Shown: one piece after another, positions 1 through 5,663 of the stretch
Layout: each line of letters begins with the position of its first letter
How positions within the stretch are numbered: the stretch's first letter is position 1
Assembly (NCBI GenBank): GCA_008080925.1
Contig: VMDJ01000100.1
Location: 1 to 9,316 of the forward strand
Source of the DNA: Gammaproteobacteria bacterium
GTDB taxonomy: Bacteria > Pseudomonadota > Gammaproteobacteria > Chromatiales > Chromatiaceae
DNA: 9,316 bases
Reading direction: 5' to 3'
The notes under the pieces: generated by a model
Seen by the model: the letters and a program-made list of their open reading frames with translations, nothing else
The model's database searches: none
What the model was told of the DNA's origin: nothing
Program-made: the position numbers and the translations under genes

Positions 1-174
1 GCGGCGACCGTCACTTTTAATCACCCGCGGCAAGTTAAGCTCCGCGCCTTCGTAGGTTGTGAATCGTTCATGACAAACCGTGCACTCACGGCGACGGCGA
101 ACTTGATCGCCATCACCATGCAGTCGTGAATCCACGACTTTTGTATCTTGAGCGCCGCAGAACGGACAACGCAT
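1..174 (-). CDS. nrdR: NrdR transcriptional repressor of ribonucleotide reductase genes (5' part only)
   Basis: NrdR binds NrdR boxes upstream of ribonucleotide reductase genes and represses them according to the ATP/dATP state. The first 58 codons are present; the rest lies beyond the left edge. The protein begins MRCPFCGAQDTKVVDSR and carries the family's N-terminal zinc ribbon with the cysteine pairs C3/C6 and C31/C34, followed by the basic stretch RRRREC and the conserved RFTTYE segment. The ATP-cone domain that senses nucleotides would start about where the window ends, so it cannot be examined. The ATG lies 12 nt after the glyA stop, preceded by a weak purine-rich CGGGA, which suggests co-transcription with glyA. 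A glyA-nrdR pairing is common in gammaproteobacteria (family knowledge). Identification is firm; completeness is unknown. Confidence 0.95.
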   Translation of the reverse strand, partial: MRCPFCGAQDTKVVDSRLHGDGDQVRRRRECTVCHERFTTYEGAELNLPRVIKSDGRR

Positions 175-186
175 TAGTTATCCCGA

Positions 187-1443
187 TTAACCCTTGTACA
201 CAGGGAACTTAGCGCACACATCAAGCACCTTAGCTTTCGCTGCATCAACTGCTGCTTGATCGCCTTTAGCGTCGATAACATCACACATCCAACCCGCAAG
301 CTCGACACACTCTTTTTCGCCAAAGCCACGCGTAGTAACTGCTGGTGTGCCAACACGAATACCTGAGGTAATAAACGGTGATTGCGGATCATTCGGTACT
401 GCATTCATGTTTACAGTGATATTTGCTGAACCTAACCAAGCATCAACATCTTTACCGGTTAAGCCCGCTTCAATGAAGCTCACCAAGAACAAGTGATCAT
501 CAGTACCTTTAGACACAACATCGTAACCGCGATCCATAAACACCTTAGCCATCGCTTGTGCGTTCTTGATCACCTGCTTTTGATACTCAACAAACTCAGG
601 CTCCATCGCTTCTTTAAAAGCAACCGCTTTTGCAGCGATCACGTGCATCAAAGGACCACCCTGATTACCTGGGAATACCGCAGAGTTCAGTTTCTTTTCG
701 ATCTCTGGATTCGCTTTCGCCAAGATCAAACCTGAACGAGGGCCACGCAAGGTTTTGTGCGTGGTGGTGGTGGTCACGTCAGCGATACCAACAGGACTTG
801 GGTAAACACCTGCGGCAACCAAACCTGCAATATGCGCCATATCAACTAATAGGTAAGCACCAACCTCATCCGCGATATCGCGGAAACGCTGCCAATCAAC
901 CACACGAGAGTATGCAGAGAAGCCTGCAACAATCATCTTTGGTTTATGTTCACGCGCTAGACGGTCAACTTCGTCGTAATCAATCTCACCTGTCTCAGGG
1001 TTCAAACCATATTGAACGGCGTTATAAATCTTGCCCGAGAAGTTAGGCTTTGCACCGTGGGTTAAGTGACCACCGTGCGCCAATGCCATACCCAGTACTG
1101 TATCACCTGGCTGAACCAATGCTGCATAGACCGCAGTGTTCGCTTGAGAACCCGCGTGAGGCTGCACGTTTGCATAGTCGGCTTTGAACAAGGCTTTAGC
1201 GCGATCAATCGCCAACTGCTCGACCACATCGACATGCTCACAACCACCGTAGTAACGCTTACCTGGGTAACCTTCCGCATACTTATTAGTAAGCGCAGAT
1301 CCCTGAGCCTGCATAACACGAGGACTGGTGTAGTTTTCTGATGCGATTAGCTCGATGTGTTCTTCCTGACGATGCTCTTCTGCGGTAATTGCCGCCATTA
1401 CATCATCGTCATAACCGGCGATATTCATCGACTTATCAAACAT
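187..1443 (-). CDS. glyA: Serine hydroxymethyltransferase
   Basis: This cytosolic PLP enzyme interconverts serine + THF with glycine + 5,10-methylene-THF and is the main one-carbon source of the cell. The protein is 418 aa, the normal bacterial length. Visible landmarks are the N-terminal IELIASENYTSP motif (about 31-41), KYAEGYPGKRYYGG (54-67), the PLP-binding aspartate D201 in VDMAHIAG, the Schiff-base lysine K230 in TTTTTHKTLRGP, and the substrate-carboxylate arginine in SGIRVGTPA near the C terminus. All are intact. The ATG is preceded by GAGG with a 9-nt spacer. The gene follows the tRNA operon terminator on the same strand and appears to begin its own transcript, which continues into nrdR. 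I see no glycine riboswitch; the leader is too short for one. Two ATGs occur early (M1, M6); the Shine-Dalgarno favours M1. Confidence 0.98.
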   Translation of the reverse strand: MFDKSMNIAGYDDDVMAAITAEEHRQEEHIELIASENYTSPRVMQAQGSALTNKYAEGYPGKRYYGGCEHVDVVEQLAIDRAKALFKADYANVQPHAGSQANTAVYAALVQPGDTVLGMALAHGGHLTHGAKPNFSGKIYNAVQYGLNPETGEIDYDEVDRLAREHKPKMIVAGFSAYSRVVDWQRFRDIADEVGAYLLVDMAHIAGLVAAGVYPSPVGIADVTTTTTHKTLRGPRSGLILAKANPEIEKKLNSAVFPGNQGGPLMHVIAAKAVAFKEAMEPEFVEYQKQVIKNAQAMAKVFMDRGYDVVSKGTDDHLFLVSFIEAGLTGKDVDAWLGSANITVNMNAVPNDPQSPFITSGIRVGTPAVTTRGFGEKECVELAGWMCDVIDAKGDQAAVDAAKAKVLDVCAKFPVYKG

Positions 1444-1486
1444 GGTTCACTGCCTCAAAAAATCAAAAAGAGTAAGAATTGCCCTA

Positions 1487-1515
1487 ATTCTACACCGAGC
1501 ACGGGCTGAAACGAA
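1487..1515 (-). promoter_or_regulatory. Candidate glyA-nrdR promoter
   Basis: Reading the minus strand, TAGAAT (1492-1487) matches five of six bases of the sigma-70 -10 box. Transcription would start near 1480, about 37 nt before the glyA ATG. The -35 position at 17-bp spacing (1515-1510, TTCGTT) is poor and overlaps the T-tract of the tRNA operon terminator. The assignment rests on the -10 box and on the need for a promoter between terminator and gene. Confidence 0.4.
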
Positions 1516-1540
1516 AAAGGGACGCCCTAGGGCATCCCTT
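1509..1540 (-). terminator. Intrinsic terminator of the tRNA operon
   Basis: An inverted repeat at 1517-1540 folds on the minus strand into about ten pairs (AAGGGATGCC with GGCGTCCCTT) around a CTAG loop, followed by TTTTTCGTTT. The U-tract exists only in the minus orientation. It lies 13 nt after the 3' end of tRNA-His, so it ends the tRNA transcript and insulates glyA. Confidence 0.85.
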
Positions 1541-1553
1541 ACATCGTGGATAT

Positions 1554-1630
1554 TGGGGTGGATGATGGGACTCGAACCCACGACGACCGGAATCACAATC
1601 CGGGGCTCTACCAACTGAGCTACACCCACC
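1554..1630 (-). tRNA. tRNA-His (anticodon GTG)
   Basis: This 77-nt cloverleaf has the extra 5' G (G-1) opposite C73 that marks histidine tRNAs. The acceptor stem GTGGGTG pairs with CATCCAC with one G-U pair. The D-arm contains TAGCTCAGTTGGTAGAG, the anticodon GTG is read at 1596-1594, the T-arm contains GGTTCGAGTCC, and CCA is encoded. It is the last gene of the Pro-Arg-His transcript, 19 nt after tRNA-Arg. Confidence 0.98.
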
Positions 1631-1649
1631 ATTAACCGTTTGCCAAATA

Positions 1650-1726
<77 letters not shown>

Positions 1727-1751
1727 ATAACTTGCTGCCCAGGCTTAAAAC

Positions 1752-1828
1752 TGGTCGGGGTAGAGGGATTCGAACCCCCGACATCCTGCTCCCAAAGCAG
1801 GCGCGCTACCAGACTGCGCTATACCCCG
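1752..1828 (-). tRNA. tRNA-Pro (anticodon TGG)
   Basis: This 77-nt cloverleaf has acceptor stem CGGGGTA/TACCCCG, with the C1-G72 pair usual for bacterial proline tRNAs, discriminator A73 and encoded CCA. The anticodon loop TTTGGGA gives TGG at 1794-1792, which reads CCA and by wobble or modification other CCN codons. It is the first gene of the operon, directly after the promoter at 1860-1888. Confidence 0.98.
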
Positions 1829-1859
1829 ATGACTCTGCCAATATGGCTAGAGGGCGCGA

Positions 1860-1888
1860 AGTTTAAGCCCCTCGGACAATGAGGTCAA
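1860..1888 (-). promoter_or_regulatory. Strong sigma-70 promoter of the tRNA operon with GC-rich discriminator
   Basis: On the minus strand TTGACC (1888-1883) and TAAACT (1865-1860) are separated by exactly 17 bp. The start would be near 1853. The bases between the -10 box and the start, TCGCGCCC, form a GC-rich discriminator of the kind that makes stable-RNA promoters sensitive to ppGpp/DksA (established for E. coli rRNA and tRNA promoters). The 5' leader before tRNA-Pro would be about 25 nt. Confidence 0.75.
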
Positions 1889-1975
1889 CACTCCCCCACG
1901 AATATGCCTGATTTTTTCTGCGAGTGGGTGAAAACCTGAAGAACTTGCCTCAAGCTCCAAGCAACTCACTCTCTT

Positions 1976-1984
1976 TGGTATGAT
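1976..1984 (+). promoter_or_regulatory. Candidate extended -10 promoter of folD
   Basis: TGG followed by TATGAT (1979-1984) fits the extended -10 form TGn-TATAAT with one mismatch. No good -35 hexamer is found 16-18 bp upstream. The start would be near 1991, giving a leader of about 28 nt. A Shine-Dalgarno AGGA at 2008-2011 lies 7 nt before the folD ATG. The intergenic stretch 1829-2018 otherwise holds only the divergent tRNA promoter. Confidence 0.55.
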
Positions 1985-2018
1985 CGCACCCCTCTTAAAA
2001 TCAGCTTAGGACACGCAC

Positions 2019-2876
2019 ATGAGCGCCCAGATCCTCGACGGCAAAGCCATTGCAGAAGACATCCGCGAAAACATCAAAACCAAGGTTGATGAGCTCCTTG
2101 CTCAAGGTCAGCGCGCACCTGGTTTAGTGGTTGTCTTAGTCGGTGAAAATCCTGCATCTCAGGTGTACGTACGCAATAAACAGATTGCCTGCGAAAAAGT
2201 CGGTTTCATGTCTGAGCTGGTTCGCTTACCCGACACCACCACGCAAGATGAACTGCTTGAGCTGATCGACACACTAAATAACCGCGATGATGTCGATGGC
2301 ATCTTGGTGCAACTACCTCTACCAAAGCAGATCGATGAAGACACGGTAACCGAACGCATCCTGCCGACTAAAGATGTGGATGGATTTCATCCTTATAATA
2401 TTGGTCGCTTAACACTGCGTATGCCACTACTGCGCCCTTGCACCCCTGCAGGCGTGATGACCATGTTGGAACGCACTGGTATGGAGCTCGCTGGCAAAGA
2501 TGCGGTCATCATTGGCCAATCAAACATTGTTGGTCGTCCCATGTTTCTCGAGCTGTTAATGGCTCGCTGTACACCCATGGTGTGTCACAGCAAAACCAAA
2601 GACCTTGAAGAAAAGATTCGTAACGCTGACATCGTAGTGGCAGCGGTTGGCGTACCTAAATTTGTAAAAGGCGAATGGATTAAACCTGGCGCAGTAGTGA
2701 TCGATGTGGGCATTAACCGCCTCGACGATGGCTCACTCTGTGGCGATGTCGATTACGACTCAGCGAAAGAAGTCGCAAGCTTCATCACACCCGTACCAGG
2801 TGGCGTTGGCCCCATGACCATTGCGACACTGCTTGAGAACACGCTGCAAGCTGCAAGTTTGCACACCCAAAACTAA
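2019..2876 (+). CDS. folD: Bifunctional methylenetetrahydrofolate dehydrogenase / methenyltetrahydrofolate cyclohydrolase
   Basis: FolD oxidises 5,10-methylene-THF with NADP+ and then hydrolyses the methenyl form to 10-formyl-THF, which feeds purine synthesis and initiator fMet-tRNA. At 285 aa it has the normal length. The catalytic segment SQVYVRNK holds Y50 and K54. VQLPLP (97-102) and KDVDGFHPYN (118-127, with D121) line the folate site. PCTPAG is at 140-145, the Rossmann motif IIGQSNIVGRP at 164-174, and the C-terminal signature PVPGGVGPMTIA is present. Q167 stands where arginine or alanine is more usual, which I regard as ordinary variation. The ATG has AGGA 7 nt upstream. ettA follows after 28 nt with no terminator between, so co-transcription is likely. 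GlyA, encoded in this window, makes its substrate. Confidence 0.98.
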   Translation: MSAQILDGKAIAEDIRENIKTKVDELLAQGQRAPGLVVVLVGENPASQVYVRNKQIACEKVGFMSELVRLPDTTTQDELLELIDTLNNRDDVDGILVQLPLPKQIDEDTVTERILPTKDVDGFHPYNIGRLTLRMPLLRPCTPAGVMTMLERTGMELAGKDAVIIGQSNIVGRPMFLELLMARCTPMVCHSKTKDLEEKIRNADIVVAAVGVPKFVKGEWIKPGAVVIDVGINRLDDGSLCGDVDYDSAKEVASFITPVPGGVGPMTIATLLENTLQAASLHTQN

Positions 2877-2904
2877 TTTTATTTAACCGTTTTTAGAGAA
2901 CACC

Positions 2905-4572
2905 ATGGCTCAATACATTTACACCATGAACCGCGTTAGCAAGATCGTGCCGCCGAAGCGTCAGATCCTGCGTGACATCTCCCTCTCCTTCTTCCCTGGC
3001 GCAAAGATTGGCGTACTGGGTTTGAATGGTGCAGGTAAATCATCTTTGCTACGCATCATGGCTGGCGTAGACACCGATATTGAAGGTGAAGCACGCCCAC
3101 AAGCAGGCATTCGTGTCGGTTACTTACCGCAAGAGCCTCAGCTTGATCCAAACAAAGACGTCCGCGGCAACATTGAAGAAGCCCTTGGCGAAGTCAAGGA
3201 AGCCATGGATGAACTTGAAAAAGTGTATGCCGCTTACGCTGAGCCTGATGCTGACTTCGATGCACTAGCTGCCAAACAAGCTAAGCTGGAAAACATAATC
3301 CAAGCCGCTGATGGTCACAATATGGAGCGACAGCTAGAAGTGGCTGCTGATGCGTTACGCCTTCCACCTTGGGATGCGGACGTCACCAAACTCTCAGGCG
3401 GTGAACGTCGTCGCGTTGCGTTATGTCGCTTGTTGTTATCAAAGCCGGACATGTTGCTACTTGACGAGCCAACCAACCACTTGGACGCTGAATCGGTTGC
3501 CTGGCTTGAGCGCTTCCTGCATGACTATCAAGGTACTGTTGTAGCCGTTACCCACGACCGTTACTTTCTCGATAACGTTGCTGGCTGGATTCTCGAACTC
3601 GACCGTGGCCATGGTATTCCTTATGAAGGCAACTACTCATCTTGGCTAGAGCAGAAAGAAAAGCGCCTGCAACAAGAAGAGAAAGCTGAAGCTGGTCGCA
3701 TGAAAGCGATGAAAGAGGAATTGGAATGGGTTCGTTCTAACCCCAAAGGTCGTCAAGCAAAGAGTAAGGCACGTTTGGCGCGCTTTGATGAGCTTCAAAA
3801 CACTGACTTCCAGAAGCGTAATGAGACCAACGAGATCTATATCCCGCCAGGTGAACGCTTGGGTGATTTGGTTATCGAAGCGAAAGGCTTACAGAAGTCG
3901 TTTGGTGACAAGCTGCTTTATAAAGACATGTCCTTCAATCTACCGAAAGGTGGCATCGTTGGCATCATCGGCCCTAACGGTGCCGGTAAGACCACCCTAT
4001 TCCGCATGCTAACTGGTGGTGAAACACCGGATGCTGGTGAGTTACGTGTTGGTGACACCGTACAAGTTGCTTCAGTGGATCAAAGCCGTGATGCACTCAA
4101 TGATAAAAACACTGTGTGGCAAGAGATCTCTGATGATCAAGATATCATCACCGTAGGCAACTACACCGTACAGTCGCGCGCTTATTGCTCACGGTTTAAC
4201 TTTAAAGGCTCAGATCAACAGAAGAAGATCGGTGATCTATCCGGTGGTGAACGTAACCGTGTTCACTTAGCCAAGATGCTTAAGTCGGGCGGTAACGTTC
4301 TGTTACTCGACGAACCAACCAACGACCTTGACGTTGAAACATTACGTGCTTTGGAAGAAGCCATCCTTGCCTTCCCGGGTTGTGCGGTAGTGATCTCGCA
4401 CGACCGTTGGTTCCTTGATCGGATCGCAACGCATATCTTGGCGTTTGAGGGTGACTCAGAAGTGGTCTGGTTTGAAGGTAACTTTGCCGACTACGAAGAA
4501 GACAAGAAACGTCGCTTAGGTGACGATGCTGTTAATCCTCAGCGTATAAAATATAGGAAGATCGACGCTTAA
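2905..4572 (+). CDS. ettA: Energy-dependent translational throttle protein EttA (ABC-F ATPase)
   Basis: EttA is a soluble ABC-F protein. In the ADP-bound state it sits in the ribosomal E site and restrains the first elongation step; ATP relieves the block. At 555 aa it equals the E. coli length. The first ATPase domain has Walker A GLNGAGKSS (39-47), signature LSGGERRR (163-170) and LLLDEPTNHLD with catalytic E188. The family's arm insertion falls at roughly 95-140. The linker between domains (about 242-310) is rich in Lys, Glu and Arg and contains SNPKGRQAKSKARL, typical of the P-site tRNA interaction motif. The second domain has GPNGAGKTT (356-364), LSGGERNR and LLLDEPTNDLD with E470. E188 and E470 fall at the same numbers as in E. 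coli. There are no membrane segments, so it is not a transporter. The Shine-Dalgarno is weak (AGAGA), consistent with following folD. The gene ends 6 nt before its terminator hairpin. Confidence 0.97.
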   Translation: MAQYIYTMNRVSKIVPPKRQILRDISLSFFPGAKIGVLGLNGAGKSSLLRIMAGVDTDIEGEARPQAGIRVGYLPQEPQLDPNKDVRGNIEEALGEVKEAMDELEKVYAAYAEPDADFDALAAKQAKLENIIQAADGHNMERQLEVAADALRLPPWDADVTKLSGGERRRVALCRLLLSKPDMLLLDEPTNHLDAESVAWLERFLHDYQGTVVAVTHDRYFLDNVAGWILELDRGHGIPYEGNYSSWLEQKEKRLQQEEKAEAGRMKAMKEELEWVRSNPKGRQAKSKARLARFDELQNTDFQKRNETNEIYIPPGERLGDLVIEAKGLQKSFGDKLLYKDMSFNLPKGGIVGIIGPNGAGKTTLFRMLTGGETPDAGELRVGDTVQVASVDQSRDALNDKNTVWQEISDDQDIITVGNYTVQSRAYCSRFNFKGSDQQKKIGDLSGGERNRVHLAKMLKSGGNVLLLDEPTNDLDVETLRALEEAILAFPGCAVVISHDRWFLDRIATHILAFEGDSEVVWFEGNFADYEEDKKRRLGDDAVNPQRIKYRKIDA

Positions 4573-4578
4573 AAACAG

Positions 4579-4599
4579 CGCCCTTCGGGGCGTTTTTTT
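4579..4599 (+). terminator. Intrinsic terminator after ettA
   Basis: CGCCC (4579-4583) and GGGCG (4588-4592) pair around a TTCG tetraloop closed by C-G, followed by seven T's. A-rich sequence on the 5' side can extend the stem against the T-tract. It ends the folD-ettA transcript. Confidence 0.93.
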
Positions 4600-4708
4600 A
4601 TTTCCTTTCAACAACTTATCTGCGACAAAAAACCTTTTATAACAAAGATTTACCATTCTGTTTAAGATACGTTAATGGAATTAGGGTGGCCTGATGCTGT
4701 ATGCCCCT

Positions 4709-4744
4709 TTGTATCGCACGATGCATTATCTAGATAACAGTTAT
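4709..4744 (+). promoter_or_regulatory. Candidate promoter with stacked palindromes upstream of the small secreted protein gene
   Basis: TTGTAT (4709-4714) and TAGATA (4731-4736) with a 16-bp spacer are the best sigma-70 pair I find between the ettA terminator and the next gene; both match only moderately. The -10 candidate lies inside the 12-bp perfect palindrome TTATCTAGATAA (4726-4737). That palindrome overlaps a second inverted repeat, ATAAC-A-GTTAT (4734-4744), which ends right at the Shine-Dalgarno. The arrangement could be an operator or a leader hairpin. The rest of 4600-4708 is AT-rich, and I see no further element in it. Confidence 0.3.
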
Positions 4745-4749
4745 AAGGA
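4745..4749 (+). promoter_or_regulatory. Ribosome binding site that fixes the start of the small secreted protein
   Basis: AAGGA lies 7 nt before the ATG at 4757. An in-frame ATG at 4694 has no such site, and starting there would bury the signal peptide 21 residues inside the protein. The site therefore selects 4757. Confidence 0.8.
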
Positions 4750-4756
4750 AATCCAT

Positions 4757-5023
4757 ATGAAAAAAATCATCGCTTTAGGTTTTGTACTTTTCACTTCTGT
4801 TGCATTTGCTGCAATGGATTCAGGCAATGGCAGCGGCTCTGGCAGCAATGACGGCAAGGCTGATGTTGCAGGCAATGGCTCAGGTGAAGGTGAAGCTAAC
4901 TTCTCAATGAACTTCTCTGGTAAAGGCAGAGGTGCGGGTGATGTCAAAGGTAATGGCAGCACCAATACTAATGCGCAAGGCCAAGGCTCAGATCAGCCGG
5001 TGTATATCCAGCGCACCAACTAA
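4757..5023 (+). CDS. Small secreted Gly/Asn/Ser-rich protein of unknown function
   Basis: This 88-aa product starts with a clear Sec signal peptide: MKK, a hydrophobic core, and a predicted cleavage after AFA at residue 18. The mature part of about 70 residues has no cysteine, little hydrophobic content and a strong bias to Gly, Ser, Asn, Asp and Ala. GNGS occurs three times (23-26, 39-42, 65-68), around a central segment NFSMNFSGKGRGAGD (48-62) that is the only part with aromatic residues until Y83 near the C terminus. It should be periplasmic or exported and probably disordered. It is a single-gene unit with its own Shine-Dalgarno and terminator. I do not recognise the family with confidence. 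The composition and the FSMNFSGKG-type centre recall small low-complexity periplasmic proteins annotated as sulfur-globule family in other gammaproteobacteria. This is a memory-based resemblance, not an assignment. The signal peptide and start context make it a real gene. Confidence 0.85.
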   Translation: MKKIIALGFVLFTSVAFAAMDSGNGSGSGSNDGKADVAGNGSGEGEANFSMNFSGKGRGAGDVKGNGSTNTNAQGQGSDQPVYIQRTN

Positions 5024-5036
5024 GCATCACTGCTTA
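5021..5036 (+). other. Short inverted repeat containing the stop codon of the small secreted protein gene
   Basis: TAAGCA (5021-5026) and TGCTTA (5031-5036) pair perfectly around TCAC. The stop codon TAA forms the first three bases of the stem. It is followed 4 nt later by the main terminator hairpin, giving two hairpins in tandem at the 3' end. Confidence 0.5.
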
Positions 5037-5040
5037 AACA

Positions 5041-5065
5041 AAGCCCCGCTTGTCGGGGCTTTTTT
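5041..5065 (+). terminator. Intrinsic terminator after the small secreted protein gene
   Basis: AAGCCCCG (5041-5048) and CGGGGCTT (5054-5061) pair around a CTTGT loop, followed by a T-tract to 5065. The repeat of eight pairs is perfect. It separates this gene from the acetyltransferase gene, whose promoter begins 6 nt further on. Confidence 0.93.
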
Positions 5066-5071
5066 ATTGCC

Positions 5072-5080
5072 TGTTACAAT
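5072..5080 (+). promoter_or_regulatory. Extended -10 promoter placing the start at the GNAT gene's ATG
   Basis: TGT-TACAAT is an extended -10 element (TGn plus a hexamer matching five of six bases). The expected start, seven bases after the hexamer, is 5087, the A of the ATG. The -35 region would fall in the preceding terminator stem, and the only candidate, TTGTCG at 5050-5055, is 19 bp away. Confidence 0.5.
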
Positions 5081-5086
5081 CAGAAT

Positions 5087-5569
5087 ATGTCGATACAAGT
5101 TCGCAAGATTGACCTATACGATCATCAACAACGTTTGGACTACATGTCCATGCTGCGCGCGTATAGCGAAGATCCTTTAGGTCAAGGCAAGCCACTTAAA
5201 GATGACGTGTTACATCAAACCGCTGCAGACCTTGCTACGCTGCCACATGCTATTGCTTTTGTTGCCTATGACTTAAAAACACCCGTTGGTTTCGCTACGT
5301 GTTTTGCGGGTTACTCGACCTTTCGTGCCAAGCCGCTGTGGAATATTCATGATATCGCGGTGATTCCATCACATCGCCGACAAGGCATTGCGACACAACT
5401 GCTTAAGACAATCAGCGACTATGCCCAAGCAGAAGGCTGCTGCAAGGTCACGCTTGAGGTACGTGAAGACAACCCTCACGCAGATAAACTCTACCGCCAG
5501 TTTGGCTTTCAAGCTGTTCAACAGAACGGCGAAGAGATCCCCTACCGTTTTTTAGCGCTTGAGCTATAA
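5087..5569 (+). CDS. GNAT-family N-acetyltransferase, substrate unknown
   Basis: This is a single GNAT domain of 160 aa, which would transfer acetyl from acetyl-CoA to an amine. The acetyl-CoA pyrophosphate loop is visible as IHDIAVIPSHRRQGIATQLL (87-106), with the R-x-x-G-x-A core at 97-102. The next strand and helix, VTLEVREDNPHADKLYRQFGF (121-141), carry the usual LYxxFGF ending, in which Y136 is the likely general acid. The N-terminal half has an ordinary GNAT pattern including FVAYD and PVGFATCF. Nothing in the sequence or the neighbours shows the acceptor. No Shine-Dalgarno precedes the ATG; the upstream bases instead look like an extended -10 element, so the mRNA may be leaderless. Later Met codons at 20 and 22 would remove the first beta strand, so I keep 5087. 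The gap to nhaA (5570-5663) shows no terminator. Confidence 0.93.
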   Translation: MSIQVRKIDLYDHQQRLDYMSMLRAYSEDPLGQGKPLKDDVLHQTAADLATLPHAIAFVAYDLKTPVGFATCFAGYSTFRAKPLWNIHDIAVIPSHRRQGIATQLLKTISDYAQAEGCCKVTLEVREDNPHADKLYRQFGFQAVQQNGEEIPYRFLALEL

Positions 5570-5624
5570 GTAAAAAAGCACATTCTGATCATTGGTGTTT
5601 TCACTACGACGCTTTCTACTCTTT

Positions 5625-5660
5625 TGTTATTCTCGGTAAAAGCTTTGTAACTTGGGGGAG
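5625..5660 (+). promoter_or_regulatory. Candidate nhaA promoter and ribosome binding site
   Basis: TGT-TATTCT (5625-5633) could serve as an extended -10 element with two mismatches in the hexamer; transcription would start near 5640. GGGGGAG at 5654-5660 is a strong purine run only 3 nt from the ATG at 5664; pairing through its upstream G's gives a more normal distance. A TTG at 5652 in the same frame has no Shine-Dalgarno of its own. I see no binding site that I can name for NhaR. Confidence 0.35.
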
Positions 5661-5663
5661 TTC

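Noticed and set aside
758..780. GTG triplet run within glyA.
   Set aside because: It encodes the Thr run before the PLP lysine (TTTTTHK) on the minus strand, so it is coding sequence and not a repeat expansion.
1508..1530. Possible PurR box before glyA (half-site TTTTCGT on the minus strand).
   Set aside because: Only the right half matches; the left half is part of the terminator stem and does not fit.
1889..1928. Possible hairpin between CACTCCCCCAC and GAGTGGGTG in the tRNA-folD spacer.
   Set aside because: Only about five pairs align over a 25-base loop; too weak to call a riboswitch or terminator.
4686..4704. Possible sigma-54 promoter (TGGCCTGATGCTG).
   Set aside because: The -24 GG is present, but the bases at the -12 position are TA instead of GC, so the required dinucleotide is missing.
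4694..4756. Longer version of the small secreted protein starting at the ATG at 4694.
   Set aside because: There is no Shine-Dalgarno there. It would place 21 residues before a textbook signal peptide, and the likely promoter lies downstream of 4694.
4741..4965. Antisense 74-aa Pro/Leu-rich reading frame.
   Set aside because: Its composition is simply the complement of the Gly/Ser codons of the secreted protein gene; it has no ribosome site or family likeness.
5652..5663. TTG start of nhaA four codons upstream of the ATG.
   Set aside because: No Shine-Dalgarno precedes it, and the purine run 5654-5660 is placed to serve the ATG at 5664.
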